This document shows, one piece after another, positions 1-8,435 of a DNA stretch of 64,000 bases. The DNA lies in assembly GCF_042652925.1 (NCBI RefSeq), contig NZ_JBHSHC010000112.1, forward strand, positions 62,001 through 126,000, written 5' to 3'. The first letter of the stretch is position 1; the number at the start of each line of letters is the position of its first letter. The notes under the pieces are model-generated. The model was not told where the DNA came from. It ran no database searches and worked only from the letters and a program-made list of their open reading frames with translations. The DNA comes from Effusibacillus consociatus. Lineage in GTDB: Bacteria; Bacillota; Bacilli; Tumebacillales; Effusibacillaceae. A program made the position numbers and the translations under genes.

Positions 1-1
1 T

Positions 2-70
2 GTTCTGGAATCGCCAAGTGGCTCCAATGAAAAAGAAGTCGAAGCTTCAGTGGAACACGATTCCGCATAG
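2..70 (+). CDS. C-terminal tail of an upstream phage gene (partial)
   Basis: A frame enters from the left edge and ends at a TAG at 68-70, giving about 22 residues rich in Ser and Glu. A good ribosome site for the next gene follows within 30 bases. It is probably the end of an early phage gene, but the fragment is too short to name. Confidence 0.4.
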   Translation, partial: VLESPSGSNEKEVEASVEHDSA

Positions 71-103
71 AGTTTTTCTCTACGCATGAGAGGAGGGGGT
101 GAA

Positions 104-277
104 ATGGTTGATATCCGTTGTGTAGAGTGCAAGAAACTTCTTCTCCGTTGCCATACAGTAAACCGGATCACGGTAAAGGGGGAGGTAAGAGTCTATGCAA
201 AAGTCTGTGGAACAAGTGAAAAAACTGCTTCTGACAGTTTTCGTTCCGGCTGCCAACAAACTGAAGCAGAATGCTGA
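104..277 (+). CDS. Small Com-like zinc-binding protein
   Basis: This 57-residue frame starts at an ATG 6-7 bases after a very strong AGGAGGGGG site. Its N-terminus, MVDIRCVECKKLL, resembles the start of phage Com-type zinc-finger proteins (CxxC near residues 6-9). The expected second CxxC pair is not intact: single Cys residues occur further on. A second short frame overlaps its 3' half, so a frameshifted or rearranged Com-like gene is possible. Function is unknown; Com of phage Mu is a translational activator, but nothing here shows that role. Confidence 0.45.
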   Translation: MVDIRCVECKKLLLRCHTVNRITVKGEVRVYAKVCGTSEKTASDSFRSGCQQTEAEC

Positions 278-305
278 GCTACAGAAAAAAGAGCAGGCTT
301 CGTAA
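195..305 (+). CDS. Small hypothetical protein overlapping the Com-like gene
   Basis: A 36-residue frame begins MQKSVEQVKKLLL after GGGGAGGT with an 8-base spacer and ends at TAA 303-305. The product would be a basic amphipathic helix. It overlaps the preceding frame in another phase, so at most one may be real. I do not recognise it. Confidence 0.35.
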   Translation: MQKSVEQVKKLLLTVFVPAANKLKQNAELQKKEQAS

Positions 306-335
306 TCGAAATCATTTGAAAGGTGGTAAAAGCGC

Positions 336-605
336 ATGAACCAAACAATCGCATTGCCGAAGCAGGAAGAGTTCCAAGATGTGCAATGGGTAATCGAAAA
401 CAAGTCTCGTCTTGATGAAGTGCTCTACGATCAAATTTACGAACTCGACAGCTTTTTCGTTCGAAAAGCCATCCTTGCGAACAAATACACTGCAGAAGTC
501 GTAGAGGAGTTCATTTACAAGACTGGCAGCCGACGTCATTTCAACAGATGCTTTCTCAGTTCGGATCTGATTCAAATGCTAGTAGAGTTTTTCAATCGTA
601 AGTAA
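336..605 (+). CDS. Hypothetical phage protein, 89 aa
   Basis: The ATG at 336 follows GAAAGGTGG. The protein is acidic to neutral, probably all-helical, with no Cys motif, signal or membrane segment. It lies in a run of short early genes, all on the plus strand, before the recombination module. I do not recognise the family. Confidence 0.6.
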   Translation: MNQTIALPKQEEFQDVQWVIENKSRLDEVLYDQIYELDSFFVRKAILANKYTAEVVEEFIYKTGSRRHFNRCFLSSDLIQMLVEFFNRK

Positions 606-653
606 CCGCCGGTTGGCGGGAGGGGACAAGCCTGACAAGGGGGTGATGTTTAA

Positions 654-851
654 ATGCTTAGCGCACATGACAAGTGGCTATTGCCAAATGACCCACGGCC
701 ATCGCAAATCACAGGCGGATGTGATCACTGCAAAGACGAGATTTACGTGGAGGAGATGTACTTCCGTACAAAAGAAGGGGAATGCATCCACGAAGACTGC
801 TGGGAAGATTTCACCATGAAAAAACTTGGTGCGGAAAGGAGATATGTGTAA
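654..851 (+). CDS. Small zinc-ribbon-like phage protein, 65 aa
   Basis: The start follows GGGGGTGATG. Residues CDHC near 24-27 and CIHEDC near 44-49 form a Cys4/Cys-His zinc-knuckle pattern. Its stop overlaps the ATG of the next gene (TAATG), indicating translational coupling. One of many small Cys-pair proteins in this phage; function unknown. Confidence 0.6.
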   Translation: MLSAHDKWLLPNDPRPSQITGGCDHCKDEIYVEEMYFRTKEGECIHEDCWEDFTMKKLGAERRYV

Positions 852-979
852 TGCCTATCCGGTATACAAACGATCCCGTACTTGGCTGGCTCGTATTGAT
901 CGGAGATGTCGTGGTACATTCTTGCGATACGGAAGAACAGTGCATCGAGTATATCAATGACTGGCCAAAGGTTTGGTGA
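851..979 (+). CDS. Small hypothetical protein, 42 aa
   Basis: Coupled to the preceding gene through a TAATG overlap. It starts MPIRYTNDPVLGWLVLIGD and ends DWPKVW. It has no recognisable motif. The coupling and the lack of any competing frame are the main support. Confidence 0.5.
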   Translation: MPIRYTNDPVLGWLVLIGDVVVHSCDTEEQCIEYINDWPKVW

Positions 980-1143
980 GAGGAATGTGCCACCTGACAA
1001 GAGAGGTTTGCCAGATGGCATTAAGGTAAGATCGATCTTTCAGAAGGGGTGGTGTTGCGGGGTACATCTGAATCATAGCAAGCAAATGAACCACAAAAAA
1101 GTGGGGTTCTTGTGAGAAATACACACATAGGGGGTGGAAAAAG

Positions 1144-1413
1144 TTGCAAGCAAGCAATATCGGCGCGTTGTTACGGATGTGCCGGGAGACAAAGGGGTTG
1201 AGTCAACAAGATGTCGCTGATCATTTAATCGTCGATCGCTCTCGGATTTCTCGTATTGAGACCGGGAAAGAAGAACCAAGCTTTTTAGAAGTACTTAAGA
1301 TTGCAGAGCTGACCGATTCCAAAGAATTTATCGGCATGTATGTAGCAGGTAAGGGATGGCACCGGGTAATGAAATTAGATCAATTCTTAGAAGAAATGCA
1401 TGTGGGAGCGTGA
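1144..1413 (+). CDS. XRE-family HTH regulator
   Basis: The 89-residue protein has a Cro/CI-type helix-turn-helix in its first 60 residues (LSQQDVADHLIVDRSRISRIE pattern: Q19-Q20-x-V-A then S-R-I-S-R-I-E). The start is a TTG after a GGGGGTGG site. It sits before the recombination cluster on the same strand, so it may regulate early genes rather than serve as the lysogeny repressor, which is expected outside the window. A hairpin with an A6 loop lies just upstream (about 1088-1109). Confidence 0.8.
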   Translation: MQASNIGALLRMCRETKGLSQQDVADHLIVDRSRISRIETGKEEPSFLEVLKIAELTDSKEFIGMYVAGKGWHRVMKLDQFLEEMHVGA

Positions 1414-1418
1414 GGAAA

Positions 1419-1529
1419 ATGAGTATCGATCTCAGAATGTGGTGGCGTTCACTGCCGAAAGAAGAACGTAGGGTCCGACTGCAAGCGGAACTTCGAATGC
1501 ATCAGATCCAAAGACAAGGAGGGAAATGA
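1419..1529 (+). CDS. Small hypothetical protein, 36 aa
   Basis: Starts MSIDLRMWWRSLPKEERR after GTGAGGAAA and ends at TGA 1527-1529, abutting the GTG start of the next frame. Basic and probably helical. I do not recognise it; the support is position and tight packing. Confidence 0.4.
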   Translation: MSIDLRMWWRSLPKEERRVRLQAELRMHQIQRQGGK

Positions 1530-1679
1530 GTGGACGAACGGATCGAACTTTTGAACCTGGCATGCAGCCGATGCGGAATTTACGCCAGTGAAGAGAGAAC
1601 CATTTGTACTTTGTGTCCGATGGAAGCATGGCGGCAACGGCTTGTGCTGGAGCAGATGGAAAAGGAAAAGGCCTTTTGA
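1530..1679 (+). CDS. Small Cys-pair (zinc-ribbon) protein, 49 aa
   Basis: GTG start preceded by AAGGAGGGAAAT. CSRC at residues 13-16 and CTLC near 28-31 form a classic zinc-ribbon layout, followed by a basic-acidic helix. It immediately precedes the ATPase gene. Function unknown. Confidence 0.55.
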   Translation: MDERIELLNLACSRCGIYASEERTICTLCPMEAWRQRLVLEQMEKEKAF

Positions 1680-1766
1680 TCCCGACAATTGAAAAGGCCC
1701 AGTGAAAAAATCACTTTAAGAAAGTATAGCACGAAATCGAATTTCAATTCAAACGGGGGTATAACC

Positions 1767-3749
1767 GTGAAATCAATTAGTCTGTTAGACCTTTCTCTCC
1801 GAGTCTTCAAAGGGATTCGCGAATTCACACTGGAAACGAACGGCGGCAATGTCACCATCTACGGTGACAATGCGGTTGGAAAAACGACACTCTTTGATGC
1901 TTTTACATGGCTCCTGTTCGACAAAGACAGCTCCAATCGAAAGGACTTCGAAATTAAGACACTGGACAAAGACGGGAACGTCTTGCATGGACTGGAGCAT
2001 GAGGTCGAGGGCGTTCTGTCGGTTGACGGACGGCAGGTCACATTACGCAAAGTGTTTAGCGAGAAGTGGACCAAAAAACGCGGATCCGCAACCTCTGAAT
2101 TCTCTGGGCACACCACGGATTACTTCGTTGATGGGGTGCCAGTTAAGCAAAAAGAGTATAAAGATCGTGTGGATGAGATCGTCAGCGAGGATGTTTTCAA
2201 GCTCCTGACCAGCCCGACCTATTTTAACGAAGTTTTGAAATGGCAGGACCGCCGAAAGATTCTGCTCCAGGTCTGTGGCGACATTTCCGATGATGAAGTA
2301 ATCTCCAGTAACAACGAACTAACAAGGTTGCCGGACATCTTGAATGGCCGAAGCATCGAGGATCATCGGAAGATAATTGCGGCTAAACGTGCCGAGATCA
2401 ACAAAGAACTGGAGAAAATTCCGGTGCGGATCGACGAGGTCCAGCGGTCGATGCCAGAACTTCCGGATGAAGGGGAACGGTTTTTTGAAGCCAGCATTGG
2501 TGAACTGCGAGACATAATCTCCAGCAAAGAAGCTGAAGCGTTCCGTGTACGTTCCGGCGGTCAGATCGCGGTGAAGGAGAAGCGGCTGCGCGAGATTGAA
2601 GGGGAACTGCTGGAGATCAAGAACCGGCTGCAGGCGGATACATTGGAGATGGTTGCCGCCAAACGGCAAGAAGTATCCACTCTCAAAGGTCAATACAGCG
2701 ATCTGGAACGGCAAATCAGCGACAAACTCTGGACAATCGACCGGAACAGTCAACGTATTGGTGACTATCGATTTGAAGCAGACAGTCTCCGTCAGCAATG
2801 GCATGAAGTAAATGGTAAAACCTTTGAACACCATCATGACACGAACTGCCCAACATGCGGTCAAGCACTGCCAGAAGAGCAGGTCAGAGTGGCTCATGAT
2901 AAAGCACTGGCCGACTTTAATCGTCGCAAAGCGGAACGTTTGGAGCAGATCACAACTAAAGGGAAGGCGGCCGCAACAGAAAAGAAGCGTCTGGAAGAGG
3001 AAAATGAAAACCTTTCGAAACAGATCGACATGCTGAAGCAACAACAGGCAGCCAAAGAATCAGAACTTCGCACGGCCGAATCTGAACTGAACGATTTGCA
3101 AGCAGGCATATCGGATGTCGAAGCTGATCCATCCTACATCGCCATGAAGCAAGAAGCGGCGGCTATCGAGCAGGAAATCCGACAACTCCGCGCATCGGTG
3201 CAGGAGGCGGTCGCAAGAGTCCAAGAAGAAATCGCCGAACTGAGAGCAAAAGCCGAATCCATGGAGCAAGAAAAAGCGAAATTCGCCCAGGTTCGAACAA
3301 TTGAGCAACGGATTGATGAGCTCAAAAAACAGGAGAAAGCACTCGCTTCTGAATATGAGCGTCTTGATCAGGAGCTTTATCTCACGGAAGAATTCATCCG
3401 GACGAAGGTCAACCTGCTTGAAGAGAAGATCAATAGCAAATTCCGTTACGCTCGCTTTAAATTGTTCAATCAACTCATAAACGGAGGGATTGAGGACTGC
3501 TGCGAGGTTCTTGTGAATGGAGTCCCATATAGCAGCCTCAATTCAGCAGGGAAGATTCAAGTTGGCATGGATGTCATTTCGACTTTACAGGGGTTTTACG
3601 GAATGTCTGCCCCGGTCTGGATTGATAACCGAGAATCCGTGGTGAGGTTGCCGGAGATGAGTTGTCAGGTAATCTCGCTGGTTGTCAGTGAGAAGGACAA
3701 GCAGTTGCGGGTGGAAACTTCAAATCAAACCATGAGGGAGGCAGTTTAA
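1767..3749 (+). CDS. SbcC/Rad50-like ATPase with zinc hook
   Basis: A 660-residue SMC/Rad50-type ATPase. Walker A GDNAVGKTT lies at residues 33-41, long coiled coils surround a CPTCGQ zinc hook at about residue 361, an ABC-signature-like stretch (SSLNSAGK) is near 589 and a Walker-B-like VWIDN near 616. I chose the GTG at 1767, which follows GGGGGT; the frame is open further upstream without a good site. Its stop overlaps the next ATG. With RecT and the MBL-fold gene it forms a phage recombination module; it probably works on DNA ends with a nuclease partner. The D/E pair expected in a canonical Walker B is weak, so ATP hydrolysis should not be assumed. Confidence 0.85.
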   Translation: MKSISLLDLSLRVFKGIREFTLETNGGNVTIYGDNAVGKTTLFDAFTWLLFDKDSSNRKDFEIKTLDKDGNVLHGLEHEVEGVLSVDGRQVTLRKVFSEKWTKKRGSATSEFSGHTTDYFVDGVPVKQKEYKDRVDEIVSEDVFKLLTSPTYFNEVLKWQDRRKILLQVCGDISDDEVISSNNELTRLPDILNGRSIEDHRKIIAAKRAEINKELEKIPVRIDEVQRSMPELPDEGERFFEASIGELRDIISSKEAEAFRVRSGGQIAVKEKRLREIEGELLEIKNRLQADTLEMVAAKRQEVSTLKGQYSDLERQISDKLWTIDRNSQRIGDYRFEADSLRQQWHEVNGKTFEHHHDTNCPTCGQALPEEQVRVAHDKALADFNRRKAERLEQITTKGKAAATEKKRLEEENENLSKQIDMLKQQQAAKESELRTAESELNDLQAGISDVEADPSYIAMKQEAAAIEQEIRQLRASVQEAVARVQEEIAELRAKAESMEQEKAKFAQVRTIEQRIDELKKQEKALASEYERLDQELYLTEEFIRTKVNLLEEKINSKFRYARFKLFNQLINGGIEDCCEVLVNGVPYSSLNSAGKIQVGMDVISTLQGFYGMSAPVWIDNRESVVRLPEMSCQVISLVVSEKDKQLRVETSNQTMREAV

Positions 3750-4291
3750 TGAAGTTCAATATCTCAGTCGATATAGATTGGCTGCATGACAACTCCATTG
3801 ATGATGAGATCAAAGAAAGGATTGTGGATGCGGTTGTCGAGAGAATTTCGGAAGAAACAATGCAGTCTATTGCGGAAAAAACAGAAAAGATCATCGAACA
3901 GAAGATAGATTCACTGGTAACTGAGACTTATGAAAACTTCCTTGAAAAGGGAGTGACTATCACCGATGAGTGGGGCGATACCGTCATAGAAAACATTAAT
4001 ATCCTTGATTTGATCAAGAAGAAAGCTGATAAGTGGCTTACTCAAGTCGTGGACAAAGAAGGAAGACCAACAGATAGAAACTCTTGGGGCGAAAGATACA
4101 CTCGGTTGGATTGGTTTATTGATCAGCGTCTTGATAAGGAAACCAAGCGAATGTCCGACGACATTGTGAAAAAGGTCAATGATGAGATCAAGAAATATAT
4201 CAACGACTCAGTCAAAGCATCCATCGGTGAAAAGCTCGTCAAGGAAATTGGTCTTGAAAATATTATCTCTGGCACAAAGAAGGCGGAATAG
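3749..4291 (+). CDS. Hypothetical recombination-cluster protein, 180 aa
   Basis: Starts within the stop of the ATPase gene (TAATG), so it is translationally coupled. The product is highly charged and almost wholly helical, with several IIEQKIDSL-like amphipathic stretches and no catalytic motif. Its place between the SbcC-like ATPase and RecT suggests an accessory role in recombination, which is inference only. Confidence 0.6.
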   Translation: MKFNISVDIDWLHDNSIDDEIKERIVDAVVERISEETMQSIAEKTEKIIEQKIDSLVTETYENFLEKGVTITDEWGDTVIENINILDLIKKKADKWLTQVVDKEGRPTDRNSWGERYTRLDWFIDQRLDKETKRMSDDIVKKVNDEIKKYINDSVKASIGEKLVKEIGLENIISGTKKAE

Positions 4292-4303
4292 GAGGCTTTA
4301 TAA

Positions 4304-5188
4304 ATGAGCAATCAACTTGCTTTGGTAAAAAAGGACACCGTCGATGTCGTGGCGGCAAAAGTTCGGGAGTTTCAGGAACGAGGGGAAATCCACTTCCCCG
4401 CCAACTACAGCCCGGATAACGCGATGAAAAGCGCTTGGTTGATTCTGCAAAGTACATTAGACCGGGACAAAAGACCTGTATTGCAGACTTGCACAAAGGA
4501 TAGTATTGCGAATGCGTTGCTGGATATGGTTGTTCAAGGGCTTAACCCAATGAAAAAGCAAGGATACTTCATCGCTTATGGAAAGCAGCTTGTCTTTCAA
4601 CGTAGCTATTTTGGAACGATGGCCGTTACGAAACGGGTGACAGGAGCCAAGAGCATCGATGCTGCTGTGATTTACGAAGGTGATGAAGTAGATTACGAGA
4701 TTCTCAATGGCCGTATCACAAATCTTAGACACAAACAAAAATTCGGGAATATCGACAAAGATAAGATCATCGGGGCCTATGCAACCATTGTTCTTTCGGA
4801 TGGAGAGGTTTACTACGAACTTATGACAATGAATGAAATCCGTAAGGCTTGGTCAAAGTCTCAGATGTGGGGCAAAGATCAGGAAGTAGAGAAACAAGGA
4901 AGTACCCACGACGAGTTCAGGCAAGAGATGGCAAAGAAAACGGTCATTAACCGAGCCTGCAAAAGGTATCTCAATTCAAGCGATGACAGCAGCCTGATCA
5001 TGCGTCACTTTAACCGCCAAGACGATGTGATTGCTGAAGCGGAAGTCGAAGCAGAAATCGCGGAAAATGCGAACAGCGAACTGATCGATGCGGACTATGA
5101 ATTCGTTGATGACGATACAACCGGATCGCAACAGACAATATTCGACAAAGAACCGGTTTCAACATCCGCCGGAGGCCCTGGATTCTGA
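4304..5188 (+). CDS. recT: RecT-family single-strand annealing protein
   Basis: The 294-residue protein has the RecT pattern: GLNPMKKQGYFIAYGKQLVFQRSYFG-type core around residues 78-103, then GAKSIDAAVIYEGDEVDYE, and a MAKKTVINRACKRYLNSSD segment near 208-227, followed by an acidic tail. Such proteins anneal complementary strands in phage recombination. The length is usual. An AGGAGGC site precedes the ATG by 7 bases. It is the key member of the module formed with the ATPase upstream and the MBL-fold gene downstream. Confidence 0.93.
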   Translation: MSNQLALVKKDTVDVVAAKVREFQERGEIHFPANYSPDNAMKSAWLILQSTLDRDKRPVLQTCTKDSIANALLDMVVQGLNPMKKQGYFIAYGKQLVFQRSYFGTMAVTKRVTGAKSIDAAVIYEGDEVDYEILNGRITNLRHKQKFGNIDKDKIIGAYATIVLSDGEVYYELMTMNEIRKAWSKSQMWGKDQEVEKQGSTHDEFRQEMAKKTVINRACKRYLNSSDDSSLIMRHFNRQDDVIAEAEVEAEIAENANSELIDADYEFVDDDTTGSQQTIFDKEPVSTSAGGPGF

Positions 5189-5218
5189 TGATCGAGATTA
5201 TACCATGGGGGTGGAGTT

Positions 5219-5854
5219 GTGGGTAAGTTGACCACAATTGAACCGGGAAAACGGTATGGGCGATATGTCGTTATTGGTGAAGCCAAAACGACGAGGCCAG
5301 GGCGCTACGTACTCTGTGAGTGTGATTGTGGGGAAAGGAAAGAGGTCCGGTTTTCGCATCTTGAAAGCGGAAATACAAAGAGTTGCGGCTGCTACAAGCG
5401 AGACCAGGCAGCCAGGAACAAAAGCACTCACGGACAATCTGGAACTAAACTCCACTACATCTGGATTGAGATGCGGCAGCGCTGTACAAACCAAAACCAT
5501 GAGCATTATCACCATTATGGCGGTAGGGGAATCACTGTTTGCGATGAGTGGTCCGATTTCGAGTGCTTTTACAAATGGGCGTTGGCCAATGGTTATAAGG
5601 AGGGTCACAGCATCGATCGCATTGACAATAACGGAAACTACGAACCGAATAACTGCCGATGGGTGACTCAACTCAAACAAACCAACAACACGCGTAGATC
5701 CAAAATGGCGACTTATCGTGGTAAAAGGCAGAGTCTTGCTGAATGGGCTAGAGAACTTGGACTTAATTATTACACGCTACGAAGCCGACTGCGGATTGGT
5801 TGGTCTGTTGAAAGAGCTTTTAACACTCCGATGGAGGTCTGTAGACGTGATTGA
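5219..5854 (+). CDS. Homing-endonuclease-like protein (copy 1)
   Basis: A 211-residue protein (GTG start after GGGGGTGGAG). N-terminal GKRYGRYVVIG strand, a CECDCG...SCGC zinc-binding cluster (residues about 36-58), a central YGGRGITVCDEW block, then SIDRIDNNGNYEPNNCRW and a C-terminal YRGKRQSLAEWARELGL segment that looks like a helix-turn-helix. This architecture is common in free-standing phage endonuclease-like genes, often labelled HNH or AP2-like; the catalytic class is not certain. A second copy lies 0.7 kb downstream, on the other side of the MBL gene. Confidence 0.75.
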   Translation: MGKLTTIEPGKRYGRYVVIGEAKTTRPGRYVLCECDCGERKEVRFSHLESGNTKSCGCYKRDQAARNKSTHGQSGTKLHYIWIEMRQRCTNQNHEHYHHYGGRGITVCDEWSDFECFYKWALANGYKEGHSIDRIDNNGNYEPNNCRWVTQLKQTNNTRRSKMATYRGKRQSLAEWARELGLNYYTLRSRLRIGWSVERAFNTPMEVCRRD

Positions 5855-6557
5855 GATTGTGAGTCACGCAAGCGGGAGCAGCGGCAACTTTTACACCATT
5901 AGCGATGGGACAACTACAGTGGCTATCGAGTGTGGACTTCCACTAAAAAAAATTCGACAGGCGATGGGTTTCCGTGTGTCTGGTCTAGCTGGCGTATTGC
6001 TGTCCCATGAACATCTAGACCACAGCAAGGCCGCTGGGGAAGTGATGAAGGCCGGAATCTACGTATACGCTTCCCATGGAACGTTTACTGCTATTGGACT
6101 TTCCGGCCACCGTGTAAAGCGGATAGAGGCCAAAAAGCAGTTCAAACTTGGAACGTGGACGGTCATGCCGTTTGACGTTGAGCACGATGCAGCGGAGCCG
6201 CTTGGGTTTCTGCTTTTGAATCAGGCCGGGGAGAAACTACTCTTCGCAACGGACACCTATTACATTCGATATCGGTTCCCGGGATTAACTCACATTATGG
6301 TGGAGTGCAACTACAGCATCCAGATCCTGAACGAGAACATAGCTGCAGGACGTGTTCCTGCATCGTTGAAACCACGGCTACTGAAATCGCATTTCAGTCT
6401 GGAGCATGTGAAAGACTTCCTCTTGGCGAACGATCTGTCAAAGGTGCAGGAAATATGGCTTTTGCATTTATCTAGCACCAACTCCAACGAAGAAATGTTC
6501 AAGCGAGAAATCCAGGCGTTGACCGGCAAAGTTGTCTACGTTGCACATGAGAGGTGA
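5847..6557 (+). CDS. MBL-fold metallo-hydrolase / nuclease-like protein
   Basis: A 236-residue protein starting at a GTG that follows GGAGGT and overlaps the end of the preceding gene. It has SHASGSSGNFYTI at the start, the metal-binding SHEHLDHS (HxHxDH variant, residues 53-60), and ATDTYY plus a final HLSSTNS segment, all typical of YycJ/WalJ-like MBL nucleases. Next to recT and an SbcC-like ATPase it is probably the recombination module's 5' exonuclease, which is inference. The operon continues without gaps. Confidence 0.85.
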   Translation: MIEIVSHASGSSGNFYTISDGTTTVAIECGLPLKKIRQAMGFRVSGLAGVLLSHEHLDHSKAAGEVMKAGIYVYASHGTFTAIGLSGHRVKRIEAKKQFKLGTWTVMPFDVEHDAAEPLGFLLLNQAGEKLLFATDTYYIRYRFPGLTHIMVECNYSIQILNENIAAGRVPASLKPRLLKSHFSLEHVKDFLLANDLSKVQEIWLLHLSSTNSNEEMFKREIQALTGKVVYVAHER

Positions 6558-6562
6558 TTTAT

Positions 6563-7267
6563 ATGCCAGCTCCACTCAACCTTATTGGTCAAAAGTTCGG
6601 TAAGTTGACGGTGATTTCGGTTGTTAAATCTAATAACGGGAATCTTTGGGTATGTAGATGTGACTGCGGAAAAATCAAAGAAAAACCTGTTAGCGGATAT
6701 GAATTGAAATCTGGTAAAAGAACGAGTTGTGGTTGTTCAAGTAACCTCGGAAAAGGGCGTAGGACACACGGTCAGTATCTTACAAAGTTGTATAAAGTGT
6801 GGAGTTCCATGAAACGTAGGTGCCTTTCGGAGGACGATCCGTCCTATTGTAATTATGGCGGTCGAGGAATTTCGGTATGCGATGATTGGCTAAAATTCGA
6901 AGCGTTTCACAAATGGGCCTACGAGAACGGATATGAAGAAGGGCTTACATTAGAACGGATAGATGTTGACGGAAACTATGAACCATCCAATTGCAAATGG
7001 ATACCTAAAAGTAAGCAGTCTGAGAACACCAGAAAGTGCAAGTTCATTTCGTATCAAGGCGAAACGAAAATTCTAAAGCATTGGGCGGAAGATTTGGGTA
7101 TGAGTTATTACGCTCTGCAACACAGATTAAAACGAGGATGGACTGTTGAGGAGGCGTTTAACACTCCGGTCAGGGCTGACCGGGAAGCAGGTTTTTGTTG
7201 CGAAACGTCAATAACGAAAGCGAGGGTTATAGATGGCAAGAACGAGTTTATACCAAGATCTTTTTGA
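6563..7267 (+). CDS. Homing-endonuclease-like protein (copy 2)
   Basis: A 234-residue relative of the protein at 5219-5854: GQKFGKLTVISV strand, CRCDCG...SCGC cluster, YGGRGISVCDDW, ERIDVDGNYEPSNCKW and a C-terminal W(A)EDLGMSYYALQHRLKRGW helix-turn-helix segment. The ATG at 6563 follows GAGAGGTGA. Identity to copy 1 is only moderate by eye, so these are old paralogs or separate arrivals rather than a fresh duplication. It overlaps the start of the next gene by 35 bases. Confidence 0.75.
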   Translation: MPAPLNLIGQKFGKLTVISVVKSNNGNLWVCRCDCGKIKEKPVSGYELKSGKRTSCGCSSNLGKGRRTHGQYLTKLYKVWSSMKRRCLSEDDPSYCNYGGRGISVCDDWLKFEAFHKWAYENGYEEGLTLERIDVDGNYEPSNCKWIPKSKQSENTRKCKFISYQGETKILKHWAEDLGMSYYALQHRLKRGWTVEEAFNTPVRADREAGFCCETSITKARVIDGKNEFIPRSF

Positions 7268-7466
7268 AATGGAAGATGAACTTCAAGATCTCATAAATCA
7301 AATCAGCGAAATCAAAAGAGAAGTAAGTCAGATTGAGGAGTGTATTTGGTCGGCTGCAAGCGAATTGGAACATATTGCGGATACGGAAGACTGCGGAGAT
7401 GTTGAGGATCAATTGAGAGACCTTGCTAAATACCTTCGTGAGGTTAGAGAACGATTGAAAGTGTGA
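7233..7466 (+). CDS. Small coiled-coil protein, 77 aa
   Basis: Starts MARTSLYQDLFEMEDELQDL after GCGAGGGTT and overlaps the preceding gene. Heptad-like spacing of Leu/Ile/Val runs through most of its length. Acidic. Function unknown. Confidence 0.55.
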   Translation: MARTSLYQDLFEMEDELQDLINQISEIKREVSQIEECIWSAASELEHIADTEDCGDVEDQLRDLAKYLREVRERLKV

Positions 7467-7527
7467 AGGGAAGGGGAATGAGTGATGAAAGAATGTATCT
7501 GCTGTGGGCTAGAAATCGGAGCTATTT

Positions 7528-7635
7528 ATGAATCCATTTAGCGAACCATTGCGAGAAAGCGATACACCTGGTGTTTGCCAAAGTTGTTATGACTATCCGG
7601 TTGATATGGAGCCGGTGGAAGGTGATTCCGAATGA
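7528..7635 (+). CDS. Small Cys-pair protein, 35 aa
   Basis: Starts MNPFSEPLRESD and contains CQSC. A weak GGAG site lies 8 bases upstream. Its stop overlaps the ATG of the next frame (ATGA). A second short frame just upstream (7484-7540) also has CICC, so a zinc-ribbon gene may have been split here. Confidence 0.35.
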   Translation: MNPFSEPLRESDTPGVCQSCYDYPVDMEPVEGDSE

Positions 7636-7739
7636 GCGATCCGCGTATCACAGCGATGAAAGTAAGGTTGGCAAAAGCTGTAGAGCTACCAGGTCTGCCG
7701 GGATACCTAATCACACCTGAAATGTCGGGGTTGCGGTAA
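7632..7739 (+). CDS. Small protein, possibly frameshifted zinc-finger gene
   Basis: The frame encodes MSDPRITAMKVRLAKAVELP and ends soon after GLPGYLITPE at TAA 7737-7739. Directly downstream in the +1 phase the sequence reads LKCRGCGKKLIES (about 7718-7790), a typical Com-like zinc knuckle that has no start codon of its own. The natural product is probably the joined reading, broken by an indel near 7715. Confidence 0.4.
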   Translation: MSDPRITAMKVRLAKAVELPGLPGYLITPEMSGLR

Positions 7740-7777
7740 AAAGCTCATTGAAAGTCAAGCGAATGAGGGGGAGCCGG

Positions 7778-7963
7778 ATGAATAATACAGGCACCTTGCT
7801 CCTATTTTGCCCCCATTGTTCGTTTCCTCAATTGGTTCCCGATCAGAGGGAGAAGGAGTTCGTAGTGACCCAATTGGTGGAGTGTTGGAACTGTGACCAG
7901 GATTTCAGAACAACCCTGAAATTAGGGAGATTTATAAGGGAGAAACCGGAGGGGGTGAAATAA
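7778..7963 (+). CDS. Small zinc-ribbon protein, 61 aa
   Basis: ATG preceded by GGGGGAGCCGG. CPHC at about residues 11-14 and CWNC near 36-39 give a Cys4 zinc ribbon. It is followed by a 90-base gap with a T-rich stretch before the next gene. Function unknown. Confidence 0.6.
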   Translation: MNNTGTLLLFCPHCSFPQLVPDQREKEFVVTQLVECWNCDQDFRTTLKLGRFIREKPEGVK

Positions 7964-8051
7964 TTTTTTTATCCGACAAACGGACTTCCCATTATAAGCT
8001 ATGTCAATTTGTCCGAGTGTATACCTATCAAATACAAGGAGGATGGTACTG

Positions 8052-8408
8052 ATGATCGATTTGACCAATTTTGCGGATGGTGCAGTTGCTGAAAGATTCA
8101 ACCTTGAACTGAAAAAGGTTCTTGAAAACATCGCAGACCCGAACACAGACCCCAAAAAGGCAAGAAAAATTACACTCACGGTAACAGTGAAAGCAGATGA
8201 AAAGCGCGACATTGCCAATGTAAGCATTCAAACAAAAACGGTCGTTGCACCTGCCAGAGAAATCGAAACAAAGATCGTTATGGACTACGACAACACTGGA
8301 TCTGTCGTGGGGGCCGAATTGAAATCCGGAGTCAAAGGGCAGATGTTTATCGATGCTGATGGTGAAGTAGCTGATGACAAGGGGAACAAGGTCGTCCGCT
8401 TCAAATAA
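8052..8408 (+). CDS. Conserved phage protein (replication-terminator-like annotation), 118 aa
   Basis: ATG at 8052 lies 9 bases after AAGGAGG. Sequence pattern MIDLTNFADGAVAERFN ... ARKITLTVTVKADEKRD is one I recall from Firmicutes phages, where it is sometimes named replication terminator protein; that name is inherited and not tested. The C-terminus has an acidic DADGEVADDKGNKV stretch. It sits just before a 235-residue partner that usually follows it in related phages. Confidence 0.7.
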   Translation: MIDLTNFADGAVAERFNLELKKVLENIADPNTDPKKARKITLTVTVKADEKRDIANVSIQTKTVVAPAREIETKIVMDYDNTGSVVGAELKSGVKGQMFIDADGEVADDKGNKVVRFK

Positions 8409-8435
8409 TAACTACAAATCTAGGAGGGATTTTCG

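Noticed and set aside
986..1030. 14-codon frame after the third early gene
   Set aside because: Too short to support, though a GAGAGGA site precedes it.
2319..3044. 241-codon minus-strand frame
   Set aside because: It is the antisense of the SbcC-like coiled coil; no ribosome site and no protein-like domain.
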